Source: Lepeophtheirus salmonis
Taxonomy: Eukaryota; Arthropoda; Copepoda; Siphonostomatoida; Caligidae
Assembly: GCF_016086655.4 (NCBI RefSeq)
Contig: NC_052140.2
Coordinates: forward strand, 13,392,001-13,456,000
Direction: 5' to 3'
Length of the DNA stretch: 64,000 nt
In this document: piece by piece, positions 53,516-64,000 of the stretch
How the letters are laid out: every line of letters begins with the position of its first letter
Numbering within the stretch: the first letter of the stretch is position 1
Position numbers and translations under genes: made by a program
The notes under the pieces: generated by a model
Databases searched by the model: none
Seen by the model: the letters and a program-made list of their open reading frames with translations, nothing else
Told to the model about the DNA's origin: nothing

Positions 53516-54937
53516 TTGAGATTTGAGAGACTATAAGCGTATCTTTGTTATATGCGGATGTCTTATATCGAGATTTGACTCTATGTATATGTTGAAAATA
53601 TTTACTTTGAGCAGATGAAATTGTGAAAAGTGACAACAAAATAATATAAAAATCACATTTTTGATTTATATATTTTTTGAGCAGAAATATATTTTTTAAC
53701 GTAAAAAATAATGATTAGTATTCTTTATATAATTTATTTTTTGGAAAAATGACTTTTTATTAGTAATTGGACGATTTGTTGGAATCATGAATGGGAGAAT
53801 CGGTTGTTTTTTTCTAGAATCAAAATTGGAATCGGCATTGGAAAAATAATTTTTCATATGCCATTCCGATTATTATTTGTTACTGTTAACCCCCCAAAAA
53901 AAAAAAAATAATAATAATAATTAATTACTTTTTTGTTGTAGATTTTTTCATTTTTTTCCAAAATATTTATTTTTTAATAACTTAATGCAATCACACTTTT
54001 AACTAGTTTTCAGATTGTTTGTATAAAATTGGCATATCCACCTCACCCTAATGAATGTATATCCCACCACCATTTATCCAGGCCCCTGTTTTCATTAGAC
54101 GAAAGGTAATTAATGCTTGATACGTGTGCCGAATATCTAACGAAGTAACTAAGCAAACAAGCTTGCAAAAAATGTATTTTCTATAGATAGTGTAATGAGT
54201 CTTTTAGATAAAAGTCGAAGGGTATGAATCGAATGGTCTCGGATATAATATGTAAATTGTAGTTTCTTGACTAAAGAATATTATCTTCTTTCTTGTTACA
54301 GTTTTTACAATCTACAAAAACCATATATAGATTTATGTAGTTGAAATCAAACTACGATGAATACTTTTTTCTTGGAAAGATTGAAATGGGAGACCTAAGT
54401 GGAGAAAAATCTTATTTTTACGTACATGATAGTTATAATTAAACTCATGTTCAAGATCAGGTAAAAAATGCCCTAAATACTTACATAACTCACATAGTTA
54501 CCTATATTGTATCTTTCAATCTTTTCTCTTCCCAACAACAGAAATATTACTATTTAATTATTGTGAGAAATTTTTATTTCTTAACAAGGGTTGATTCAAA
54601 TTCAACCACTCAACGTACACAGCACTACAAATAAGGGAGAGAAAGAAGCAGAAACATCGACAGGTGACAACAACATTCAAATATGTAAACTTATATGTTG
54701 GTGAGTTCACCCCGTAGAAATCAATCAATAGTAACCAACACGTAAACTTCACTAACACTATGTGCTATAATACGCTATATTTTGTTGTCAGCTGTCAATT
54801 TTGTCTGCTTCTTTTAATCTAATCAGTATTCTGAACGTTGATTGGTAGCATTAGAATTAGCTCTATTTAAGTTTTGAACAATTCCTAATAGTTATTGAAC
54901 AATCATTACATGGATGGACGACTAAGTATCCAATGAT
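53516..54937. other. AT-rich non-coding stretch
   Basis: Near 54030-54060 TATCCACCTCACCCTAATGA resembles 22730-22750. The 66-codon minus-strand frame 54558-54758 starts at GTG and has no recognised motif. Confidence 0.4.
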
Positions 54938-55260
54938 TTATTTTCGGAGATTCATTAGATCAGCTACAATCAGCTGTGACATTAGAGCAAGGAGAATAGG
55001 ATATAAGCAAAGAAAATTGCTGCAATTACTCCGATGTCGATCCCAAATTCTACTTTGAGTCCAACAAGGACTTACAACCATAACTCTGCACCAAATCTTC
55101 ATGGTTACGCTCTTACTTTTATGAGCACACACGAATGTTTAAACAGGCTTTGAATACAATTGAATCTATTTATGAAAGGATATTCACTACTCAGGAATTA
55201 AATAATAATGAAAACTGCTAAGGAAAAGAAAATTAATTCTTTATAGTACCAATTACAAAT
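54938..55260 (+). repeat. RepA interspersed repeat
   Basis: CATTAGATCAGCTACAATCA, CCGATGTCGATCCCAAATTC, TGAGTCCAACAAGGACTTAC, ATCTTCATGGTTACGCTCTT and CTCAGGAATTAAATAATAAT match the 28060 copy in order. The first 30 bases of the family are missing. Confidence 0.65.
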
Positions 55261-55974
55261 TAGCGGGCCAGCTAAAAAACACACCGGATATACATCGTAA
55301 GCTATATTCAAACAGACGTCTGCCTCACAATGCTAAACTGCCATCAAAAATAACTTGTCGCTATATATATATTTTTTATTTATTTGTCAAATGAATATAC
55401 TTTTCCCTTAATTATATATGTATATTATTATGTTTTTCAAAATAGTTATACAAATTATTATTATGTTTTTTGTCCGGGATTAAAATTTTAATTATTTGTC
55501 TGTAATTTTGGTTCTTTTAGATCATACATAAATAATGTAATATATCTTTAACTAATTCCTTAATTATTTAGTATATTTTTTTGCCCAAAATTATTATCAT
55601 ATACTGGGCCAATGGTTGACCTGGTTAAAATTTATTAATAGTTTCATTTTTATAAGAAATTAGTTATTATAAGAAAATGAATAATATGTAATGATTTATG
55701 AATAAAAAACAAATCAGAATAAGAATTAACCACAAATAATAATTAAGGAAGATTAAAATGCGATTTGAAAAATGTCAAGTGTATTAATTTGTGTAGGTCT
55801 TCACTCTAGGAAAACCTCCATCAGTCTGGCACCGTAATGGCTTTTAGTTGACTGAACTAATTAGGTTCAGTAAAGAAGTTTAGTGTGTACTGGTCCCAAA
55901 GAAAAAATCGGTCGATATAGGTCCTAAACTCCTTCAAATTCCAGAATTAGTTCACATGACGTCATCAACATTTT
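55261..55974. other. AT-rich non-coding stretch
   Basis: No gene or assigned repeat. The GGTCC-type words near 55860-55930 resemble those at 45290 and 46150. Confidence 0.4.
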
Positions 55975-56102
55975 TTTAATGTTCCTTAAATTGGTCAGAT
56001 GGAGTTACAATGATTAAGTATATATAACAGTATTACATTTATTCCATCTGACGTAGGAATCTTAATTAAAGAGGGCGTTGTCCATTGAGCTACATCATTC
56101 AA
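55975..56102 (-). repeat. tRNA-derived SINE-1, shortened copy
   Basis: The reverse complement has TGATGTAGCTCAATGGACAA (A box) and AACGCCCTCTTTAATTAAGA, then directly the tail CAGATGGAATAAATGTAATA ... TGTAACTCCATCTGACC. The B-box part and spacer are shortened. Both tail arms carry a matching change (TCAGATGGA / TCCATCTGA), so the pairing is kept. Confidence 0.6.
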
Positions 56103-58494
56103 TCACAACTAACATCATCAACAATATCTCTATAGAATTAGTCTAAACATGATTTTAAATGAGACTTCGGCCTGGATAGGCTAATAAAAAAATTGGTCTG
56201 ATTTAAAATTATGTCTATTCTGATTCTATTAATTGTTGATGACGTAAGTTGTGTTTTAGAACTTTAAAAATCGGAGCAATATCCCTGTCTTATGTAATTA
56301 AATTTTTTATATAGTTTATGTTTGTACAACTCAAAAAACAGGAACGTGGAGAAAATTGGTTCATAGATTGAGACTGAAAAAATTTGTCTATTATTTTATT
56401 TGACAAGAATTTGGTGTGCTGTCTGAGATCGGGGACTGGACAAAAATATTAGTACAAAGCGGTTAGTAAAAAAATCACTTACCACCAAACTGGTTTTGGA
56501 TCTAGTCCCAAGACTAACTTATAATTGCTCTAAGAAGATTTTTTGTCCAGTATTTAAATCATTTGTGCTAATTGTTTATTCATTAGTGTCATCAAAATAT
56601 TCATCATTTATATATGTATCTTACAAAAGGATACTCGAAGTTGTTTGCGCCAAGAAGGGAGAAATCCATTTTATTTCTTCTTAACGTTGAGGCTTCTTCA
56701 GTGTTGACGTCCATTATAAAAACTAATATATATTATTATAAATGTCGTAAAATGAATTTAAGAAAAAAAAAATGTGTTATAAACTTTTAATATTATAAGA
56801 ATCTTTATTGCTGAAAAAAATTGTCGAGATGAGGACTCCGTTTTTTATTTTTGTCAAAAAAATGCCCCAATCGAAATTCACGAAGAAAACATGAAAAAAA
56901 CTGTTTTACCTAATTTTGGAAAAAAGTAAAAATAGTTCAGAATATTTAATGATTTAGAAACTCAAAACTACTAATATATTTTTCGTACATGCAAAACAAA
57001 AATGGTAGGGAGAATAATGTCCTCAAAAAAATAACTCTCGATAACTGGTTCATTGTTGGAAAATATTGCAAAATTATGCTATAAAATCTTCTGAAAATTG
57101 AAAACACACAAATGTACTCTTAGGGCTTATATTTTTGTGATAAAAATGTATTGTCTTGTGGAATTTTTTCTTAAAAAATGAAAATTGACGTTTGATGTAA
57201 AACAGAGAAAAAAATTATCATAACTAATAGATATTTCAGTTAAACATCAATTTTATGTGTCAAATTTATATGCAAAGAACTTTCCAGGAGAATTTGAACG
57301 AACTTTATTTTATCTATGAATTCAATATTCCACAGACACCAAAGTACATTTTTCAGAGATTTCTTTTTTTTTTTTACCCAGAACTTTTTTTATTTTGAAT
57401 AAAAATTGAGAAAACGTTCGTATTAGTAGAATTGTTATTTGAGACGCCAGTGGCTTTTTGATTCATAACTCAATCCCTATCTAGTCTCCCTTGTAAGTTT
57501 TGAAGGATAGAATAAGCCTCCATTCCCCTCACAAAAATAAACACACTCTTCTTATGCCTGTCCTGATTCAAAAGATGCACCAAAATGATAACATCTTGCA
57601 ACTCACTGTATGCTTGAGGTCATACATAATTCAATGTATTACTTATTCATTAATTAAAACATAAGATTATTTTTTATCACCATTTTCCGTATAAATCGTT
57701 TACATCGATATAAATTTTAACGTTGTATTTTAATGAGAAATTAGTGGGTGTAAAGAAAGGAATATGTGAGTATTCTTATATGAAAAACTCTTATTATTTA
57801 GGTCTAAAAATTAATCAGTTATATTAATTAGGGGAGATGACGATCTTATATATAAATCTTACCGTCTACCCTATCTATGCACTTAGGTTTTATATACATA
57901 TAATAGAACGAACGCTTAAAAGATGATTTATCAAAGTATTTATTTATTTATTCAGCTTCTATGAATTGCTTTAAATTAGCCTGAGGGTACACATGTAGTC
58001 AGGTATATTACATACTACTCATATCTGCCTATGAATGTACATAGATATTTAGGTATATACGTGAATAATAATTTCCTTCACATGGGGATTAAGAATTGAT
58101 TTAACCTCATCAATGGAAATACTAGTGATGTGTCACGAGCAAAACTCATAATTTGCTACTCGAATTTTATATAGTAAACAAAAAAAAACAAAGACATCAA
58201 AAACAAAGATCCTTTGTCTAAAATGTGAGTATTTACTCGTAACTTCTTAAAAATTATATTTCTTCTATGTTTCCTTTTTGGGAATCTTCAAAACGAATAT
58301 TTTTTTTATTCGGATTCAAAAAGTTTTACGTCCACAATAGGAAGGAAAATGCTTAATCCAAGCCGGTTAAGAATGGTAATCCTATTATTACTAATCAGAG
58401 AAGGGAAATCCCATTTTTAAATGAAAATTTTTCAATAATCCTATATCAAAAATAATTTTTTGATTGACGAATTTGTTAGCATGCAAAAAATGTT
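56103..58494. other. Long AT-rich non-coding stretch
   Basis: I found no supported gene or repeat copy in these 2.4 kb. The 62-codon frame at 56496-56684(+) starts at TTG and lacks support. Confidence 0.45.
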
Positions 58495-58560
58495 AAGTAG
58501 TGTCAGGGGGCGTCCAAAGGGCGTGGACTGGAGAGGCTGTAGGCCCCTTAAATCAATTAT
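58495..58560 (+). repeat. RepC head fragment
   Basis: AGTGTCAGGGGGCGTCCAAA followed by GGCTGTAGGCCCCTTAAAT is the GC-rich head seen at 16670, without the AT-rich body. Confidence 0.4.
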
Positions 58561-58864
58561 TATTTGTTCTTTATCACACCAAAATTATCAGCAACAAAAA
58601 ATTCAGCTCGCAGCAACTCACTAGTAAATACTATCCACATTAAAGAATAGAGCAACAGGAATATATTGAAAGTGAGAGTAATTATATAGCCTGTCAACGT
58701 AAAAACAAGGTAGAATTATTTATTTTTTTCAAAATTGAGCAGTGATTACAATTGCACTTTTTGAAAAAGGATCGTCAATATTCTTATTTACCTTCTGGTC
58801 GTGCAACAAATTACACTTAAAGTAGAACAATATTGATCGACAATTGATATTACAAATGTAGATA

Positions 58865-59122
58865 TTGAAATTTGAGAGTATTTCTGCCACCAAATATTCA
58901 GGCGTGTGTAATGATAATGTAGTTTTGGACAGGATTCAACATTTTCAAGCTGGGTCCAGTTTGCAAATTTTTGAGAATTTCACTAAATATGTACGAAGAT
59001 ACAATTGTACAAACAAAATTGTACAATTGTATCCTTTCACGCTTAAAAATGCGTACATTTTCACTTCTCTAATAATGTGGTTGTTTCTCCTTTTTAATAT
59101 ATTAATTAAAATAAGTGATTAA
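58865..59122 (+). other. 85-codon open frame, unsupported
   Basis: The frame begins at TTG and reads through a 36-bp inverted repeat. There is no ATG near its start, no splice site and no recognised motif. It ends in a hydrophobic IMWLFLLFNILIKI segment. Probably chance. Confidence 0.15.
58998..59033. other. Perfect 15-bp inverted repeat, 6-base loop
   Basis: GATACAATTGTACAA at 58998-59012, loop ACAAAA, and TTGTACAATTGTATC at 59019-59033. The arms match exactly. It could form a cruciform or an RNA hairpin. Not followed by a T run. Confidence 0.85.
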
Positions 59123-59129
59123 AATCAGA

Positions 59130-59260
59130 TTTGTGAATGGAACGCACAATTAAACGGCGTTTCATAGAATGTGCGATCAATGAACGGAACATATATTTTT
59201 TTAAACGCTGAACGCTAAAAATACGATTTTAACGTTCCATTCCCATAGTACTTACAAAAA
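59130..59260. repeat. GAACG-rich old repeat, copy 1
   Basis: Words such as AATGGAACGC, ATGAACGGAACA, ACGCTGAACGCT and AACGTTCCATTC are packed into 130 bp, with inverted GTTCCATTCC near the right end. A second copy lies at 59805-59910. A non-autonomous hAT origin is a guess. Confidence 0.35.
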
Positions 59261-59804
59261 ATTCAAAGCATCAAATGTTATATTTTTTTAACTTTTTTAA
59301 ATATGGTTGTAAGGGGCTGGTGAATCAAGGACAAAAGCTTGGAAGTCCTATTTTAAGGTAGATGGACAGGGGGCTAAGGAGGAACTTTTGAAGGCTCTTA
59401 TTGAACATAAAAGTTTTTAGTACTCTATCTTATCTTGGACATTGAATTCGAGCAGATCAATAATTAGTCTAATTAGCAGCAGTATAGTTTCCAACTAATT
59501 AGTCTTTATAATAGCAATGTCACTGGAAGTTATTTTCATGGAAGAGAGCTAAATAAATGTAGTGATTGAGAAATACATATGTTGTTTTTTTCTGGCTCTT
59601 TCGTTGTGAGATGTGCCTAAGATTATTAGGTACTTTCCAATATTTACATGGTATTTTTCGTTTTTGATTCTCTTTTATATATTGTGTGTAACAACAAAAT
59701 GCGACCTTTTAGCATAGGATACAAAACATCGACTTCATCAAAAAGAATATTAAAGTGGAATTTGCAATTTGCCGGCGTATAGTGTATATGGTACTACTTA
59801 ATGA
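59261..59804. other. Non-coding stretch between two GAACG repeats
   Basis: Nothing is recognised except a short GTAAGGGGCTGGTGAATCAA patch near 59310. The two flanking repeat copies could be the ends of one decayed element. Confidence 0.35.
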
Positions 59805-59910
59805 TTGGAACGCAGAATAGAACAGAAATAATGACTGAACGTGGAACGCTGAAAAAAGGAACAGAGTGCTGAACAGAACTACAAAATAGTGGAACACTTA
59901 CAAGGCTGAT
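59805..59910. repeat. GAACG-rich old repeat, copy 2
   Basis: TGGAACGCAGAATAGAACAG, GTGGAACGCTGAAAAAAGGA and GTGGAACACTTACAAGG correspond to the words of the copy 0.55 kb upstream. The minus-strand frame 59709-59897 is a shadow of this repeat. Confidence 0.35.
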
Positions 59911-59984
59911 TAAAATAATATAATCTGCCTGTATGTTAAAAAAAACAAAAAAACTGAAGATGGTCGTGGTCACCCTTAAAAATT

Positions 59985-60240
59985 GAAGAATGTTTTGGAG
60001 GAAATCAGCTAGCTGTCATGACTTTTCATTAAATTAGCTGCAAGCAGCTATGAGATAGAGGAAGTAAACACAAACCCATCTCGGTATCAAGCATTAACAT
60101 AATCTGGAATAACTCTGTTTGGATCTTTAAATCTACTTTGAGGTCAACAAGGTCTTCACTTACAACTATGTAACAAATGCTTTTTGTTACTTTTCGTCTT
60201 TCACGTAGATGTTTGTATGTTTCCTATGAAGTCATTTTTA
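59985..60240 (+). repeat. RepA interspersed repeat
   Basis: GAATGTTTTGGAGGAAATCA, TCATTAAATTAGCTGCAAGC, CTACTTTGAGGTCAACAAGG and TGTTACTTTTCGTCTTTCAC follow the RepA order. Confidence 0.6.
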
Positions 60241-60694
60241 ATCAAAAAAAAAAGTTTTGCTCTTGTGTTATTTTTACATCTTAAAAAATATTCAGAAACA
60301 GAAATGGAGTAAGACTCAGTGCGTCCTATTCAAAGAGAAAATCGTTGTATATTACCGAAGGAAAGTTAATTGACGCCATATTTCTCTGAGGAATGCCGGG
60401 TACTCCTACCAGTAAAAGAATAATGATAAAAACTTACAAAAATAGAATCAACCTTTTCTGGTTGCAACTACATAAAGACAACTTTTCCATTATTATATTT
60501 TTTTTTCATCAGTGGACTTTCAATTCTTTTTTTTTTAAGAAGAAAGGAGAGTCTGTATTTTTTGCTATCGTTTGAGTATTAATACTACAGGAATCATTGT
60601 TCAAATGCTTTGAATATAAAGGTTGTACCATAAATATTGAGCCTGACCCATTATAACTCAGGATTTTCATACAATTCATAAAAACACATCTAAA
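60241..60694. other. Unassigned stretch, possible Mar-7 3' end
   Basis: AT-rich. GGTTGTACCATAAATATTGA near 60622, about 70 bp beyond the Mar-7 stop codon, is a reasonable candidate for the Mar-7 terminal repeat, but no inverted partner was found on the other side. Confidence 0.35.
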
Positions 60695-61207
60695 TTAGAA
60701 AGAATAATGCCCTCCGGCTGTGATGACGTCATGGAAGTGCTCCCGGAGCTTCTTAAGTTGGTCGACTAGCTCGTCTTCGCTCACCCTCTCCATTGCCCGC
60801 TGCATGGCAGTAGTGACTTCCTCATGTCCCCCAATCTCGTCATTCCAGAGCAGATCCCTTGTTTCAGCGGCAATATGAGAACAGGTTCTGTCCCACATCA
60901 GGAGGCAAACCTTCAGGTGAATCCTGTGCTGTTTGAGGTTGTTGAAGCGTTTCCCGGTCGTCTTCAGGTACTCTATCATGGTCTTCCGGTCGTTCTCCTC
61001 TTCTCTTGTCTTCCAGGGACGTCCAAGGCGTGTCCTCGTCTCCAGGGCAAAACTCCTACTATCGAAGTCCTTCATCCATCTCTCGATAGTGGAGAGGCCA
61101 GGGTAAGTGTCAAGGAAGGTACAAACGAGGTCTGTGAGGATTTCGTTGACTGTCTTGCAGAGCTTGTACCGGATCAAGAAGTAGAAGCGAAAATCAGGTG
61201 TCTCCAT
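60695..61207 (-). CDS. Mar-7 truncated transposase with intact 170-codon frame
   Basis: ATG at 61207 to TAA at 60695 gives 170 residues with no interruption. Residues about 5-70 are an N-terminal HTH domain (DFRFYFLIRYKLCKTVNEIL, GLSTIERWMKDFDS, then a GRPWKTREEEN linker). Residues 87-120 hold RFNNLKQHRIHLKVCLLMWD and HIAAETRDLL, the second catalytic Asp motif (D106). Residues 125-170 are a C-terminus, EEVTTAMQRAMERVSEDELV then DVITAGGHYSF. The first catalytic Asp region and the block with the third acidic residue are missing. The protein is half the usual 340 residues and cannot catalyse transposition, but it could still bind DNA. The open frame implies a recent in-frame deletion or relaxed but short decay. 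The 131-codon + frame is antisense. Confidence 0.7.
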   Translation of the reverse strand: METPDFRFYFLIRYKLCKTVNEILTDLVCTFLDTYPGLSTIERWMKDFDSRSFALETRTRLGRPWKTREEENDRKTMIEYLKTTGKRFNNLKQHRIHLKVCLLMWDRTCSHIAAETRDLLWNDEIGGHEEVTTAMQRAMERVSEDELVDQLKKLREHFHDVITAGGHYSF

Positions 61208-62763
61208 TTGCAGTGGTGAGATGGGTGATAGATAGAAATTGTGACATCACCAAACCTTTTCCAGGTACAAAAATATGTGATAAGAACGATGTTGTCGGAA
61301 ATTTTGAGCTATCTTGTTTAATTTTAGAAATAAAGAAGCTAGCTTTTCATTTATAGTACACCCTAATACTAGATTTGAAGTATATAACAAAATTTCCAAA
61401 AAGGTGCAAGCTATTAGAAATACAATATTATATCAGAATTTTCAGTTTGACGTACCGTACCGAATACTGGGCACCGACCTCCACATTTTGAATTCATATA
61501 TTATAACAGCGGCATTCTAAAATAACAGTCAAGGCAAATTTTACTCTCGGTAGCTGTAATACTTTTGCATGCCAACTTTGAGTTCTGAGGTCTTAAAGAT
61601 GCAGAAATGAGCACTTTTGATTACTTTATGATAAGTGATTTATTGTAAATTAAAGCAATGTTAGGAAAGAAAAATAAGTTATTGAATAGTTATCAGTTAA
61701 CTAAAATAAAATTTAACATACTTTAATTTTGTACTAAAAAAAAGTTATAGATTGTACAAGTTCAAATCTGTACGTCTCATAATTTAATTGGCTTGAATTC
61801 ATTTGTATAAATGACCATGTAGGCCATGTAATCCTGTTAATAAAAAGAAGGTTGCTTCAAAGTACTCTATCCCTTGCAGGTAAGTAAAGTAGCACCCCAA
61901 TAACACGGCAATCAATAAGCTTAAAGCAGCATTTTGATGGTCCCCTCGCACTAGTCTGTAAAGTCTTCAGGTGACCCTTGCTCTCGACCTTAATAAAAAA
62001 TAATAGTGTTCAATAAAGAATTTTTCAAGCCCTTAGACCTATTACACCCAAGGGGGCCACTCCCCTCCCCCAATTTCGTCAATTTTGTTATATATTCCAC
62101 TGTGTCATCAATTTGTAATTTTCATTCAAAATGTTATATATATGATATCATTAATATAACAACCATCCCTGGAATATTCAATGTTTGCATTATCCTCACC
62201 AATGGCGGAGTAGTATGACTTTCACAGGGGGAGGCCATCTGTAAATTTTAGTGCTTTTTGTTTCAGATTTACATAGGCTTATAAAAAAGATAACTTCTGT
62301 TAGGGGAATTACGAATCTTATATTTTTAGAATATAGATTTAAGATGCCCTTTCACTTAGTGCAGGGGTGGGACTCGGGCACCGTATTCCCCCCACACACA
62401 CACTTCATTCAAAAATATTATGACATTTTTTTTGTTTATAACTTGTCTACGCTTACAAACGAATTACATCAATAGAGTTACTAATGATTCATTCAGAAAA
62501 ACCTTTTTTTCATTCTTCCAAGTATTGTTTAAAAGAAAGGGAAAATTTGGAAGTGACCTCTGAACTGCACTTATAAAATCAAACATACAACGTATTATAT
62601 GTCCTATGACATCTTTTTTTTTCAAAAAAGATGTACTGTGGAAATTTTTTGGCTGGGGAGTGGGGAATTCTTACTGAAAGTGAGAAGTTATTTATGTATA
62701 TTTATTAATAATGCTAAAAGGAATATTATTATTTAACTTAAACAGACAAACCTTGCTTGTATA
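61208..62763. other. Non-coding stretch
   Basis: No supported gene. Frames at 61314-61520, 62006-62218 and 62251-62475 (+) lack motifs and splice sites. A (CA)n-like short run lies near 62392-62402. Confidence 0.4.
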
Positions 62764-62860
62764 ATATAGAAGATCCCTAACAAATCTTCAGAGATACTCT
62801 CCGTTTTTTCATGAACACACTTGCACGGAGCAAGAAATCGCATCCTTAAAAATACTTAGT
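62764..62860 (+). repeat. RepA right-end fragment
   Basis: ACAAATCTTCAGAGATACTC, CCGTTTTTTCATGAACACAC matches the RepA right part and the fragments at 13600 and 17220. Confidence 0.45.
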
Positions 62861-63119
62861 ATTTACACCAAGTACTACACTTTTCTTTTTTAATAGGATG
62901 TGATGAAGAAGAGAGTGCTTTAGTCTCTAGAGTCCGCTCTGACCAAACATTAGTAACACATGGACGTGCTAAATCTCATCCAAAGTAATATTTTTTGTTT
63001 GATTGTTGGAGAAGTAGAGGGTTGAGAATGATTTTATTCTAGAGACAAAATTCTACCGTTTTCTTGGAAAAACAGTCAACTGCTATCATACGATGAAATA
63101 GTGAGAAACTATTAGCAAA
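62861..63119. other. AT-rich spacer
   Basis: Nothing is recognised. Confidence 0.4.
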
Positions 63120-63640
63120 AAAAAAAAAAAAATTGTTCAACATAATATTTTATAAATATAAAAAACTAATAGCAATACAGCTTCTGAGTTTTATTGGTGT
63201 GATTTATGAAAATTAATAGAGGTGGGTTACTACATAGATAGTGCGTGGACACGACTATGTATATATCAATAACCCGCCTTTATTTGCTTCAATTTCCTAT
63301 AATCAAAAAACGATTTTTTTTCGACATCATCAGATTGGGTATCATGCGGGAATTATAAATTAAGCTAGTTAGTCTAAATCGTGTCATTGGAATCGATTTA
63401 TTTTAAAAAACACAGTATTTTTAAGACCTTTGCTAAATCGCCAATTATTTATGATCTAATCAAACACCTCAAAAAATATATTTGACTTTTTTATTTTGCA
63501 ATCTTTTCGTTTTTAAAATTGTTTCTTTATAACCTCTGAATGAGAAGTTATTTAAAGAGGAAAAAATCCCATCGGTTATAAAATGCCCAATTTGGGTTTA
63601 TTCAGTATATGTACAATATGTGACGTTGTCTATATAATAC
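63120..63640 (+). repeat. RepE copy with a 60-bp insertion
   Basis: It aligns with 13860-14350 on both sides of the small insertion at 63212-63272 (left: TGAGTTTTATTGGTGTGATT; right: TGCTTCAATTTCCTATAATC, TTTTTAAGACCTTTGCTAAA, GAGAAGTTATTTAAAGAGGA). A run of about 16 A precedes it near 63117-63132. Confidence 0.5.
63212..63272. mobile_element. Micro-MITE-like insertion in RepE
   Basis: AGGTGGGTTACTACATAGAT at the left and, inverted, AGGCGGGTTATTGATATATA at the right form imperfect ends of a segment of about 60 bp. The paralogous RepE copy at 13940-13965 reads straight through this point (GAAAATCAGTTAATTGCTTC), so it serves as an empty site. Confidence 0.5.
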
Positions 63641-64000
63641 GATTTTTTAAACTGTGTAAAACAGAACTTTAAATGTGAAAAATCATTAAAAAAGCAAAAA
63701 TAAAAGTTGTCAGACTAAAAAAACTTGTTTTTTTTGCCTTTTGAAGGAAGGAAATTATGCTGTCGTATATTAATAATAAATTCATACAGGAAAAAACCTT
63801 TAATTACGTCAGAAAGGATTGATTTCATCGTCAAAAATGACCCCAAAAAGTGGAAATGAACTGGGTTGGAGTCCTACAGGATACATAAAGAGCAAAGCTA
63901 TGATGGTCATTTTTTTCCATGCATGTGCTCAAAAATGATGGGTTAGCATGAAAGGCACTCATCTTTTGGCTACAACTCCAATTTTGCAATTGTAATTATA
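63641..64000. other. AT-rich stretch to the window edge
   Basis: No supported feature is seen. Confidence 0.4.

Noticed and set aside
60824..61219. 131-codon + frame
   Set aside because: It is antisense to the clear Mar-7 transposase frame.

Overview
The window looks like nuclear DNA of an AT-rich arthropod. Its only confidently recognised host gene has an intron, there are no operons or ribosome binding sites, coding density is very low, and most identifiable sequence is transposon debris. The number and diversity of decayed Tc1/mariner (DD34D-type) elements, together with the one gene, fit a crustacean such as a parasitic copepod (salmon-louse group). That species-level guess is inference; no search was run.

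Host genes. The one well-supported gene is a two-exon bHLH transcription factor on the + strand (31842-32923), most like the Delilah/Taxi type. It has a phase-0 intron inside helix 2, a Ser-rich and acidic C-terminus, and three very short upstream ORFs. The best unrecognised gene is on the - strand at 35411-36144: two exons with good, phase-compatible splice sites. Weaker exon candidates, several with strong splice sites, lie at 9296-9386(-), 12365-12490(+), 12674-12738(+), 17899-18110(+), 20778-23369(-, three phase-compatible exons), 30590-30681(-), 37015-37206 (strand uncertain) and 51816-52049(-). They are offered as candidates only, because codon-like open frames of 30-70 codons also occur by chance in this sequence.

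Mobile DNA. At least eight Tc1/mariner subfamilies are visible from terminal inverted repeats (TIRs) and transposase fragments. I call them Mar-1 (1-1140, 53214-53515), Mar-2 (TIR CAGGGTGGGA; 14388-15906, 41045-41453), Mar-3 (TIR GTGAGGACTCAAAAATT; 27226-27960, 41990-42545, 48121-48603, probably 23717-24185), Mar-4 (TIR GTGGTCCATT; 29170-29690, 43237-44114), Mar-5 (TIR AGGGT..TCTGAAAAGT; 18449-18942, 45551-46077), Mar-6 (49676-50530), Mar-7 (60695-61207) and Mar-8 (end GTTTTGGGTCCCC; 8080-8545, 29860-30200). Nearly all are frameshifted or internally deleted. There is also a Ty3/gypsy-like pol fragment (about 2580-3345) and a piggyBac-like fragment (6455-6975).

Other interspersed families, named here: RepA (about 0.25-0.3 kb, nine or more copies), RepB (about 0.35 kb, four or five copies), RepC (GC-rich head plus very AT-rich body), RepE (two clear copies, one carrying a 60-bp insertion), and a tRNA-derived SINE with A/B boxes and a tail containing a conserved inverted repeat (three good copies plus fragments).

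Layout. 1-9 kb: Mar-1, retroelement, RepA, SINE, piggyBac, Mar-8. 9-18 kb: sparse DNA, candidate exons, Mar-2 composite. 18-30 kb: dense Tc1/mariner debris and a possible - strand gene. 30-37 kb: the gene-bearing core. 37-53 kb: RepA/RepB/RepC, SINE, Mar-2 to Mar-6. 53-64 kb: sparse DNA, Mar-1 derivative, RepA, Mar-7 and RepE. No CRISPR, rRNA or functional tRNA gene was seen.
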